A stretch of DNA of 38,887 nt, taken from contig JAACWS010000035.1 in NCBI GenBank assembly GCA_009991955.1, forward strand, positions 1 to 38,887. The letters run 5' to 3'. Of this stretch, positions 26,168 through 32,880 are shown one piece after another. The position numbers were made by a program, and so were the translations under genes. Below the pieces are notes generated by a model. The model ran no database searches and was not told the origin of the DNA. It was given only the letters and a program-made list of their open reading frames with translations. Numbering within the stretch: position 1 is the first letter of the stretch; each line of letters starts with the position of its first letter. Source of the stretch: Spirochaetales bacterium. Lineage in GTDB: Bacteria > Spirochaetota > Spirochaetia > DSM-27196 > Salinispiraceae.

Positions 26168-26779
26168 TTAACGGCGTCTCCATTCCCACGGGGCCTGGGG
26201 ATTTATCGTTCCCCACAAGCCCTGCCCTTCTTGTTTTGCAAGTTCTTGGGCTTGCTGATAGGCCGGGGTATCATCGTACTCATCGTAGTGCCAGGCAAAA
26301 CCATACCGCAAGAGTTCGAGGTTGATTTCTCGTTCTTCTAAAAACAGCTTCGACACCATCCGCCCATATCGATCGACATCGGTAACCAACACCTGAATCG
26401 CAGGTCCTTCTTGACCTGAAACAAAGTTCAACATTGACCTAAGGGCCTGGGTTGCCTGGGGTCCAAAGTCCTGTCGAGATTCGGGAGCATCGATACCGTG
26501 GAGTCGAATTCGAAAAGTGGTGTCTCCGGCTCGAACGGCAATGGTGTCCCCGTCGGTAACACGAATTACCTGGGCTTCGAAAGAAATCTGCCCGAATACG
26601 GGCAACGTCAGAAAAAAGAAAAAAAACAATGGTGCGAAAAACGAGCTCGGCCCAAAAGCTCGCTTCTTTACCGATAACTTGGATTCAATTTGGCCTAAAA
26701 AACGCAGTAAAGAGATGGTTTTCGGAAAAATAGTAACTGTTGTTCTTCTCAATTCGGAAAAGCTCATTTTGCGCACCAC
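26168..26779 (-). CDS. Exported thermonuclease (SNase-fold) protein
   Basis: This protein has an SNase domain from about residue 67: VIRVTDGDTIAV, FRIRLHGIDAPESRQ and DRYGRMVSKL carry the metal Asp, active-site Arg and Glu, and second Arg of staphylococcal nuclease, and WGTINPQAPWEW ends the domain. A hydrophobic run (FFAPLFFFFFLTLPVFG) precedes it, consistent with a signal peptide cleaved before QISF. The stretch before that run is unusually long (about 45 residues), and no internal start codon shortens it. I keep the GTG at 26779 (203 residues); an ATG four codons later is equally possible. It would cut DNA or RNA outside the cytoplasm. The start is 5 nt after the regulator stop, suggesting coupling. 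Confidence 0.85.
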   Translation of the reverse strand: MVRKMSFSELRRTTVTIFPKTISLLRFLGQIESKLSVKKRAFGPSSFFAPLFFFFFLTLPVFGQISFEAQVIRVTDGDTIAVRAGDTTFRIRLHGIDAPESRQDFGPQATQALRSMLNFVSGQEGPAIQVLVTDVDRYGRMVSKLFLEEREINLELLRYGFAWHYDEYDDTPAYQQAQELAKQEGQGLWGTINPQAPWEWRRR

Positions 26780-26784
26780 TTTTG

Positions 26785-27063
26785 CTATTCAACCAAGAGA
26801 CTGAGAAGCTTTGAAACCGTGCATTGGTTTTCTAGGGGATGTCGAAGGCGTGCATCAGGATTAATAGTATATGCATTGCGCCTACCGGCTTTTTGAATAG
26901 ACACAATTTTTTCGGCTTCCAATTCGTGGAGAATACGCTGCACCGCTCGTTCGGTGATTTGCACCTCAGGGGCAATATCACGAATACGGGCGGATGGATT
27001 CCTAGCTAGACAAATAAGCACATGGGAATGATTCGATAGGAAGGTCCATGGTATTTCGGCCAT
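26785..27063 (-). CDS. Small winged-helix transcriptional regulator
   Basis: The 92-residue protein is essentially one winged-helix domain: IPWTFLSNHSHVLICLARNP, then RIRDIAPEVQITERAVQRIL as the recognition helix pair, and LEAEKIVSIQKAGRRNAYTI as the wing. This resembles MarR/ArsR-like regulators that sense when targets should be open, but no metal-binding cysteines or ligand pocket are visible. The ATG at 27063 is chosen because the domain begins there; an upstream ATG adds five residues. It is the first gene of a minus-strand set with the nuclease and GlpA-like flavoprotein, which it may control along with itself. Confidence 0.75.
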   Translation of the reverse strand: MAEIPWTFLSNHSHVLICLARNPSARIRDIAPEVQITERAVQRILHELEAEKIVSIQKAGRRNAYTINPDARLRHPLENQCTVSKLLSLLVE

Positions 27064-27068
27064 GGAAA

Positions 27069-27097
27069 AATATACCAAAATGTAGGGCCATACACAA
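27069..27097 (-). promoter_or_regulatory. Candidate promoter of the winged-helix gene with leaderless geometry
   Basis: On the minus strand TTGTGT (27097-27092), 17 nt, TATATT (27074-27069) ends 5 nt before the ATG at 27063, with no Shine-Dalgarno. It is probably the promoter of the regulator-nuclease-flavoprotein set. Confidence 0.55.
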
Positions 27098-27190
27098 GCT
27101 TGATAGGGTAGTAACCCAAGCCCCGAACTACAACCTCAAGGAGGTCTACCGGGACCTGGCAAAAAATCTTCCAGGAGGGAAGTTGGAAGA

Positions 27191-27219
27191 TTGACAGCCC
27201 GAATACCTAGAGGTAGAGT
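27191..27219 (+). promoter_or_regulatory. Promoter of the A-type Fe-S carrier gene
   Basis: TTGACA (27191-27196), 17 nt, TAGAGT (27214-27219) predicts a transcript starting near 27226 with a 41-nt leader that carries TTGGAGGA before the ATG. This is a conventional leader, in contrast to the leaderless candidates nearby. Confidence 0.5.
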
Positions 27220-27266
27220 TGACTAACGATATCTTGAGTATTTTTATCAACATTGGAGGATGCCTC

Positions 27267-27587
27267 ATGGCAATACATATTACTGAGAAAGCGAAGAATC
27301 AGCTTTTGAGTCTGAACGTGAACCATCAGAACTTTTTGCGGGTGTGGGTCGAGCCCGGCGGATGCCAGGGGAATCATTATAGAGCCGCAATTGACGACCA
27401 GGTCGAAGATACAGACCTGGAAATCTACAGCGATACGGACCTTAAAATTATTACCGATCAGGACTCCCAGCCCTATTTTGCCGAGGTTGATGTGGACTAC
27501 TCCGATGACCTTATGAAGGCAGGCTTCAAGTTCGTAAACCGCTTAGCGGTAAGTACCTGCGGCTGCGGAAGTTTTAAGACAGCGTAA
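27267..27587 (+). CDS. A-type iron-sulfur cluster carrier (HesB/IscA/ErpA family)
   Basis: A-type carriers receive Fe-S clusters and hand them to target enzymes. The 106-residue protein has the three invariant cysteines in place: Cys33 in PGGCQGN, and Cys98 and Cys100 in STCGCGSF. It is acidic in the middle, as usual. The ATG at 27267 has TTGGAGG about 8 nt upstream; a longer frame to 27219 is rejected. It is followed after 2 nt by a gene of unknown function, likely cotranscribed. Many Fe-S enzymes in this window (NadA, LipA, MiaB, MtaB, the BFD flavoprotein) are possible clients. Confidence 0.9.
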   Translation: MAIHITEKAKNQLLSLNVNHQNFLRVWVEPGGCQGNHYRAAIDDQVEDTDLEIYSDTDLKIITDQDSQPYFAEVDVDYSDDLMKAGFKFVNRLAVSTCGCGSFKTA

Positions 27588-27589
27588 GC

Positions 27590-28009
27590 ATGGACGGGGT
27601 CCGGGATTTTTGGCGCAAAAAGGAGGAAAGTCTCGGCACCCCAATTCTTTCTCGCTCCTTGGCCCAGGTTACCTACGGCCTGGGGTACGAGTACCCGGTC
27701 TGGGGACTGTTCTACTGCACCCAGGACCGTCTCTACTTTGAGTACAAACAAAAAGAAAGTTGGATGTTTACCACTGCTTCCCGGGATACGGAACCACTGG
27801 TGTACGAATGTTCCCTAAGAAAGGATGTAACCTTTGTGGCTCCACCGGAACAGGTGGGGCAGGGCTGGTGCAGATGGTTTACCCCTAAAAGTCGTCGTTC
27901 CTATGGGCTCAAAGAATCGAGCTCTTCAAAAATCTTGCTTCAATTCACCCTTGAACAAGACGACTCAGACCTGGGTCAGGTCTTGAGTCGCTTACTCACT
28001 TCGGACTAA
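27590..28009 (+). CDS. Conserved-looking protein of unknown function coupled to the Fe-S carrier
   Basis: I do not recognise this 139-residue protein. It has no signal peptide or membrane segment. The alternating hydrophobic and charged pattern (VWGLFYCTQDRLYFEYKQ, then ILLQFTLEQ) and several tryptophans suggest a beta-rich domain, perhaps of the bacterial PH/GRAM kind, but this is only an impression. The two cysteines in the middle (CTQDRLYF, YECSLRK) plus one near WCRWF do not form a known cluster motif. Its ATG is 2 nt after the carrier stop and lacks its own good ribosome site, which argues for translational coupling. It converges on the KDG kinase gene with a 6-nt gap. Confidence 0.6.
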   Translation: MDGVRDFWRKKEESLGTPILSRSLAQVTYGLGYEYPVWGLFYCTQDRLYFEYKQKESWMFTTASRDTEPLVYECSLRKDVTFVAPPEQVGQGWCRWFTPKSRRSYGLKESSSSKILLQFTLEQDDSDLGQVLSRLLTSD

Positions 28010-28015
28010 GACGAG

Positions 28016-29110
28016 TTACCGCTGAATTCGGGCAGAGCCCCCGGCGGCAAAGGCCTTCACCTGAGAAAGGGTCGCCATAGTAGTGTCCCCGGGGAAGGTT
28101 GTCAGCAGGGCTCCGTGAGCCCACCCCAGTCGTAGGGCTTCGTCTCCGGGCAATCCTTGTAACAGGCCGTAGATAAGCCCCGATGCAAACCCATCGCCAC
28201 CCCCAACTCGGTCGTACACATCCAGGTCGGTAACCGGTGTGCTGTAGGTTTTGCCATTAATCCATACTACTGCACCCCACTTGTGGCGATTGGTGGAAAG
28301 CACTTCTCGAAGAGTCGTTCCTACAATCTTAATGAGGGGATACTTCTTGGTCACCGAGTCGATCATGGAAAAAAACGATGCGGGATCGAGTTTGGAATGG
28401 GCTTTGCTACCCTCTACCTTAGGTCCAGCAATTCCAAGACCCAGCTGTAGGTCTTCTTCGTTACCCACCAACACATCGGTATACTCGACAATGCGGCTAA
28501 TGACCTCCTGAGCCTTATCGTTGCCACCCCAAAGATCCCAGAGCTTTGCCCGGTAGTTAAGATCAAAGGAGGTAACGGTACCGGCCTCCCGGGCCGCCTT
28601 AAAGGCTTCGATAATAACCTCACCGGTGGTCGCTGAAAGGGCTGCAAATATTCCCCCACTATGAATCCAGCGGACTCCTCGTCCAAAAATAGCCTTCCAG
28701 TCGAAGTCCCCAGGCTTGAGCTGGGCGGCAGCCTCATTAGATCGGTTATAGAATACAATTGGTGCCCGCACCCCTTGGCCTCGATCGCTGTAGACCGTGG
28801 CCATGTTTGGGCCGTTTACGCCGTTGTGGGTAAAATGCTTGTAGAATCGCTTAACCCCCATGGATTGCACAAACCCGTCGATGAGATCGCCAATCGGATA
28901 GTCAACCATCGCAGAGGCGATAGCGGTGTTTAATCCGAAACAATCCGAAAGATTTGCCGCACAGTTGAATTCTCCCCCACTAACGTGAATTTCGCAGGAG
29001 CGGGCCTTGCGAAAGGGTACCACGCCGGGATCGAGCCGATGGATGAGTGCACCGAGGGACAGAAAATCAATTTCGCCCTCCTTTTTAATTGTTAAGCCGT
29101 AGTCTGCCAT
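28016..29110 (-). CDS. kdgK: 2-keto-3-deoxygluconate kinase, PfkB family
   Basis: This PfkB sugar kinase (364 residues) resembles KDG kinases such as Thermotoga TM0067, from recall of that sequence: SFDLNYRAKLW, DVLVGNEEDLQLGLGI and VGTTLRE match closely, and the ATP site and anion hole read DRVGGGDGFASGLIYG with the catalytic Asp. It phosphorylates 2-keto-3-deoxygluconate to KDPG, which an aldolase outside this window would split to pyruvate and glyceraldehyde-3-phosphate. AGGAG lies 7 nt before the ATG. It is directly downstream of an RpiR regulator (38-nt gap), supporting sugar-acid control. Another sugar-acid substrate remains possible. Confidence 0.82.
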   Translation of the reverse strand: MADYGLTIKKEGEIDFLSLGALIHRLDPGVVPFRKARSCEIHVSGGEFNCAANLSDCFGLNTAIASAMVDYPIGDLIDGFVQSMGVKRFYKHFTHNGVNGPNMATVYSDRGQGVRAPIVFYNRSNEAAAQLKPGDFDWKAIFGRGVRWIHSGGIFAALSATTGEVIIEAFKAAREAGTVTSFDLNYRAKLWDLWGGNDKAQEVISRIVEYTDVLVGNEEDLQLGLGIAGPKVEGSKAHSKLDPASFFSMIDSVTKKYPLIKIVGTTLREVLSTNRHKWGAVVWINGKTYSTPVTDLDVYDRVGGGDGFASGLIYGLLQGLPGDEALRLGWAHGALLTTFPGDTTMATLSQVKAFAAGGSARIQR

Positions 29111-29148
29111 CTTTTTCTCCTTCTTCTTCCTATTTTGGTGTGATTTTT

Positions 29149-30039
29149 CTAGAGTCTTCGTTCAGAAATAACTTCTCGCATCGCAGTAATGCTCTTGAGC
29201 CCCTCGTTTCCCAGGAGTTTCATAACATCTAAGTATAAGGCATCCATAATCGACAGTTGAGCAAGACGGGCTGAAAAGGCTTCGCTGGCCAAACTGGATT
29301 TTTGTCCCGCCGACACCAATACATAATCGGCCATTTTGCCCAGGGGCGACCGGGGCTGGCTCGTTAGCAGTAGAAGAGTTGCCTCGCGTTTTTTTACCTC
29401 GACACCAAGGCTGATTGCGTCCCTATTTGTCCCCGAATGGGATATTAGAAGCCCCGAGTCCCCTGGCCCTATTTGGGATGCAGCCATGAGTTGCAGATGA
29501 AAATCCCCCGGGGCGACACAGCTTAGCCCGGTTCGTAAAAATTTGTGGTAGCCATCTTGGGCAAGGGAGTTCGACCCACCCAGACCCATGAAAAGGATCT
29601 TTCTCGACTCCGCCAGCCTTTGGGCAGCCCTATCAAAAATATTTGGGTCCAGTAGATTGAGGGTCTGCTCGAGGGCCCGCATGTTTCGGGCAAACACCGC
29701 TCGAATGGCCGAACCTGCATCGGTTACGTCGTCGGTGGTATCGTAGACGCCCTTATGGGGGTCGAGGGTTTCGGTCGCCAAAGCAATACGGAACTGTTGG
29801 TAGCCCGAATACCCCAGTTTTTTTACGAAGCGAAAGAGCGTCGTATCTGAGACTCCAATAGTTTCTGCTAACTCCTCGAGACTGGGGTTCACTCCCCGGC
29901 TGGGGTCAGAAAGAATAAAGTGGGCTATTTGCTGTTCTTTAACACTCAAAGAATTGGCCCGAATTTGTATTTCGTACAAACAACTTTGTGGGGCTTTTGT
30001 GGGTTGTTTAGGCTGTTTTTGGTCTACATATCGTTCCAC
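29149..30039 (-). CDS. RpiR-family transcriptional regulator with SIS domain
   Basis: The 296-residue regulator has an N-terminal helix-turn-helix (about residues 28-100: LSVKEQQIAHFIL, SLEELAETIGVSDTTLFRFVKKLGY) and a C-terminal SIS domain (about 130-270: ILFMGLGGSNSLAQD, LLISHSGTNRDAI) that binds a phosphosugar. RpiR proteins control sugar catabolic genes according to pathway intermediates. The GTG at 30039 has AAGGAA 5 nt upstream. Because kdgK follows on the same strand, KDG or KDPG is a plausible ligand, but this is inference. It is divergent from the lipid kinase gene. Confidence 0.88.
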   Translation of the reverse strand: MERYVDQKQPKQPTKAPQSCLYEIQIRANSLSVKEQQIAHFILSDPSRGVNPSLEELAETIGVSDTTLFRFVKKLGYSGYQQFRIALATETLDPHKGVYDTTDDVTDAGSAIRAVFARNMRALEQTLNLLDPNIFDRAAQRLAESRKILFMGLGGSNSLAQDGYHKFLRTGLSCVAPGDFHLQLMAASQIGPGDSGLLISHSGTNRDAISLGVEVKKREATLLLLTSQPRSPLGKMADYVLVSAGQKSSLASEAFSARLAQLSIMDALYLDVMKLLGNEGLKSITAMREVISERRL

Positions 30040-30057
30040 TGGGTTTCCTTAGGGCTC

Positions 30058-30087
30058 AAAATATCACGAAGTATTTTTTCTTGTCAA
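30058..30087 (-). promoter_or_regulatory. Promoter of the rpiR-kdgK unit
   Basis: On the minus strand a consensus TTGACA (30087-30082) is followed after 18 nt by TATTTT (30063-30058); GATATT with a 16-nt spacer is an alternative. The transcript would begin about 12 nt before the GTG and includes the AAGGAA ribosome site. Confidence 0.5.
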
Positions 30088-30108
30088 TGAAATTTTTTTT
30101 CTTCCATC

Positions 30109-30137
30109 TTGGCATTGGGCAAAATATACGCCACTAT
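30109..30137 (+). promoter_or_regulatory. Weak candidate promoter of the lipid kinase gene
   Basis: TTGGCA (30109-30114), 17 nt, CACTAT (30132-30137) ends 7 nt before the ATG at 30145. The -10 is poor. No Shine-Dalgarno is seen, so this may be another leaderless gene, with less support than the others. Confidence 0.3.
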
Positions 30138-30144
30138 CTAAACC

Positions 30145-31131
30145 ATGGGTACACCCCTTTACCTCGCCATAATAAACCCGAAGGCCGGACCACCCAAAGA
30201 TTTACGCCGAATCCAAGCCTTGCTCGAAAATCGGTGTGCTCTGGCGGGGGTGAACCTGGTGGTAGAAAAGACTCACTATCGGGGACACGCTACGGCCCTT
30301 GTCCAACGATATGGTCAATCGGTTGCCCGGGTTATTGGGGTGGGAGGGGATGGGACCTTGCGAGAAATCGTAGCTGGCCTTGTCCCGGGAATACCCTTGG
30401 CCCTCGTTCCTCTGGGCACGGTCAACGTCCTGGCAAAAGATCTGGGGATTCCCGAGGACCCTCCCCACTCGATCGACCTGGCCCTCAATGGGGTGGTTCG
30501 ATACATAGACGTAGCCTACCTTCGGGACGAACCCTTTTTACTCATGGCTTCCGCAGGAATAGATGCCTTAACGGTGCACAATTTACACGGCCCAGCGAAG
30601 CGGCTGTTTGGTCAGTTTGCCTATGTGTTGTCTTCCTTGAGAACGGCGGCTATTCGAAAACCCGAACGGTATAAGGTTGGAATCTATTTAAACGGCCAGT
30701 CGACGGTCCTATGGGAAAAAGGATACCTAGTGTTGGTGTCGAATGCCCGATATTACGCGGGAAGGCATACCATAATCCCCGGAGCGGGACTAGAAACCGG
30801 CAAACTCCATGTAATGGTGTACCGAAAACCCGGGGCTATTGATACCTTACAACTCATTTTTAATATTCTTGCCCACCAGCAATTACACCTGAAAGATGTG
30901 GGGTTTTATGAAGCCGATGAAGTAACCATAGAGGGCCGAAAAAAACCCCCACGAATGCAATACGACGGCGACAAGGCACCCCGGGGTCCGGTTCGGATTA
31001 CCCTTCGCCCCGGACAGCTTCCGGTTCTGGTGCCAGAGAATCAAACCCGCGAAAAAACCAGTCTTGAAAATATACTCTATTGGTTGGGTCTGGAGTCTGG
31101 ATTGAAACCGTCCGGAGGCTCTTCTAAGTGA
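30145..31131 (+). CDS. Diacylglycerol kinase-like lipid kinase (YegS/BmrU/DAGK family)
   Basis: The 328-residue protein has the DAGK catalytic domain: AIINPKAGP at the N-terminus, VIGVGGDGTLREIVAGL carrying the GGDGT nucleotide motif, and PLGTVNVLAKDLGIP. The C-terminal beta-sandwich includes GRHTIIPGAGLETGKL and QYDGDKAPRGP. It would phosphorylate diacylglycerol or a related lipid at the membrane face; the exact lipid cannot be told. The last 55 nt overlap the convergent rmuC gene. Its C-terminal tail (about 20 residues beyond the domain) lies in that overlap and is probably not essential to the fold. Confidence 0.88.
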   Translation: MGTPLYLAIINPKAGPPKDLRRIQALLENRCALAGVNLVVEKTHYRGHATALVQRYGQSVARVIGVGGDGTLREIVAGLVPGIPLALVPLGTVNVLAKDLGIPEDPPHSIDLALNGVVRYIDVAYLRDEPFLLMASAGIDALTVHNLHGPAKRLFGQFAYVLSSLRTAAIRKPERYKVGIYLNGQSTVLWEKGYLVLVSNARYYAGRHTIIPGAGLETGKLHVMVYRKPGAIDTLQLIFNILAHQQLHLKDVGFYEADEVTIEGRKKPPRMQYDGDKAPRGPVRITLRPGQLPVLVPENQTREKTSLENILYWLGLESGLKPSGGSSK

Positions 31132-32111
31132 TGCACCAAAGGTAATAATCCCGTTCGAGATGAAGTAAACATCCGTTCAACCTTGGATCCCAAAGCCGAC
31201 ACACCGTCGATTTTCTGTAACAAAAGAGAAAACTGTTCCCACAGGTCTTGGGTTCGCTGGGAGATTTCTCGACTTTTGGCGAGAATTGCGGTGGCCCGCT
31301 CATCGGTCTCTTGTTGGTCCCACATGTGGTGGACCAACTGCAGGGCCAAAAGGAGGGTGGCCGGGGTTACGGGTACAATATGGTGTTCCAAGGCGTAGGA
31401 TAATATTTCGTCATCGTGGAGCAAAGCCAAAGAGAGGGCTTGGTCGGTAGGGAGAAAAAGTAACACAACTTCCAGGCTCTGGGTCCCGTGAACTCGCTGG
31501 TACTTCTTTTTGGATAACTGAGCAATGTGGGTTCGAAGACTCGTTAGATGTTCTTTCAGGGCTTGGGTGTCCGGTTCGCCATCTTCGAGGGAGCGACTGA
31601 ATCGAGCGAAGGCAGTCAAGCTAACCTTGGCGTCGATAATAACAAATCGTTCCCGGGGCAAAAGTACCACCACATCGGGCCTAACTTTCGATCCGTCTTC
31701 GAGCGAAAGGGTCAGTTGTACCTTGTAGTCCCTCTCCCGCCGAAGTCCACTGAGCTCAAGTACCCGTTCAAGGACAATTTCGCCCCATATACCCTGGGTT
31801 CGATTATTCCCCCGTAGGGCATTATTCATTTCTGCGGTTTGATCGTGGAGCCTACGGTTCATTTGAGCCAGCTCGCCCAGTTGGTTAGAAAGCTGCCCCC
31901 GGAAATACGCATCATCGTTTGCCAAAGATTGAAAGGATTTTTGTAGCCCTACCACCTCTTCTTGGAGCTGGTCGAGGGTTGCCATGTGTTCGATGAGTGT
32001 ATTTCCCCGAGTATTACCTCCCCGATAGAGCTTGGCTAGGATGAAAAGCAGGGCGACAAAAATTCCAAGCCCTACAAGAAACAGAGCCAGGATCAAGAGG
32101 TCAGAGTTCAT
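31077..32111 (-). CDS. rmuC: RmuC-family DNA recombination protein
   Basis: RmuC is thought to be a nuclease-like factor limiting inversions at short inverted repeats. The 344-residue protein starts with a membrane anchor (about residues 4-28), then a coiled coil (about 38-100), then the RmuC domain with RTQGIWGEIVLERVLELSGL, VRPDVVVLLP and FVIIDAKVSL, the acidic and Lys residues resembling a PD-(D/E)XK nuclease core. It is shorter than the E. coli protein (475), mainly outside the domain. Its ATG overlaps the bpuR stop (ATGA), so the two are coupled. Its 3' end runs 55 nt into the lipid kinase gene on the other strand. Confidence 0.9.
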   Translation of the reverse strand: MNSDLLILALFLVGLGIFVALLFILAKLYRGGNTRGNTLIEHMATLDQLQEEVVGLQKSFQSLANDDAYFRGQLSNQLGELAQMNRRLHDQTAEMNNALRGNNRTQGIWGEIVLERVLELSGLRRERDYKVQLTLSLEDGSKVRPDVVVLLPRERFVIIDAKVSLTAFARFSRSLEDGEPDTQALKEHLTSLRTHIAQLSKKKYQRVHGTQSLEVVLLFLPTDQALSLALLHDDEILSYALEHHIVPVTPATLLLALQLVHHMWDQQETDERATAILAKSREISQRTQDLWEQFSLLLQKIDGVSALGSKVERMFTSSRTGLLPLVHHLEEPPDGFNPDSRPNQ

Positions 32112-32350
32112 GACTGGGAGGAGGGATTTTGCCTTAGGGCCACGGCGGCCTTTTGTATTTCGGTAATAAACGATTCCAGGTCTTCGGCATATACCATTAT
32201 CTGGGACCGTTCAAACCCATCGGTGGAGGTTTTGCGACTCTCCACAATATTCAGAAACCGATCTCCTCTTCTATTTTCCTTCACGTTGAAAAAGAAGGTC
32301 CTGCGATCGGAAAGCAGGTGGGCAGAATAAACTTCGCCGCGTACTCCCAT
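32108..32350 (-). CDS. BpuR-like PUR-alpha nucleic-acid-binding protein (DUF3276)
   Basis: The 80-residue protein matches the single-domain PUR-alpha family known from Borrelia BpuR: GEVYSAHLLSDRRTFFFNV, then KENRRGDRFLNIVESRKT and MVYAEDLESFITEIQKA. Borrelia BpuR binds DNA and RNA and affects translation and transcription. The ATG at 32350 has AAAGGA 8 nt upstream and begins at the conserved MGxRxEVYS; a longer frame to 32389 is rejected. It is cotranscribed with rmuC by a 4-nt overlap. It lies 25 nt after the secreted protein gene, which may be in the same unit. Confidence 0.88.
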   Translation of the reverse strand: MGVRGEVYSAHLLSDRRTFFFNVKENRRGDRFLNIVESRKTSTDGFERSQIMVYAEDLESFITEIQKAAVALRQNPSSQS

Positions 32351-32375
32351 AGTTATGTCCTTTCTATGTTTGGAA

Positions 32376-32780
32376 TTAAAAGATCTCAAGACGATCCAAA
32401 GCTGCGGCTACTTCTGGATCTTCAGCATACTCAATGAGTACCATGAACGCCCCAAAAACTTCGGCCCCAATGAGTTCCATTTGATCTACAAGTTCGGCTA
32501 TTTCCTGGGGAGGTTCGGGCATGGACTCAAACTCGGGATACCGAGTTTCCATTTCGTCGAGCCTCGGCTGGAGGATTTCCATCTCATCGGCAAAGGCATT
32601 CACTATTACGACGATCTCCTCGGCGCTGGCGGCAGTCTCCATGCCGTCGATAAATGCACCGTAGGTTTTAATCATTGATGTAAAAGTATCTCGAGCAAAG
32701 GTGTAGTCTTGGCCAAAGGTTCCAAAACTGAGTAGGGTTAGGAACAATAAACCAAATCCTAAGCGCTTGTATGTAACCAT
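32376..32780 (-). CDS. Small secreted helical protein of unknown function
   Basis: The 134-residue product has a clear signal peptide (MVTYKRLGFGLLFLTLLSFG, cleavage near TFG-QDY) and no lipobox cysteine. The mature part is acidic and predicted helical, with Met- and Glu-rich segments such as MEILQPRLDEMETRYPEF. It may form a coiled-coil periplasmic domain. The ATG at 32780 has AAGGAG 6 nt upstream, so the longer frame to 32930, which runs into the chemoreceptor gene, is rejected. No family was recognised. It is first in a minus-strand group before bpuR and rmuC and divergent from the Cache chemoreceptor. Confidence 0.75.
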   Translation of the reverse strand: MVTYKRLGFGLLFLTLLSFGTFGQDYTFARDTFTSMIKTYGAFIDGMETAASAEEIVVIVNAFADEMEILQPRLDEMETRYPEFESMPEPPQEIAELVDQMELIGAEVFGAFMVLIEYAEDPEVAAALDRLEIF

Positions 32781-32831
32781 TCTATTCTCCTTGGTTTGGT
32801 AAGGTATCACAAAATATCGAATTGGGGCCAG

Positions 32832-32860
32832 TTGAATAATCTGACCGATGGGACAATAAT
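32832..32860 (+). promoter_or_regulatory. Promoter of the Cache-domain chemoreceptor
   Basis: TTGAAT (32832-32837), 17 nt, AATAAT (32855-32860) lies 20 nt before the ATG, giving a leader of about 14 nt that includes AGGAGG. No flagellar sigma-28 pattern was noticed. Confidence 0.45.
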
Positions 32861-32880
32861 TACCCAGGAGGCAAGAAAGA

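Noticed and set aside
31129-31143. ATGCACCAAAGG in rmuC as a repeat copy
   Set aside because: It is a short match within conserved coding sequence and lacks the rest of the repeat core.
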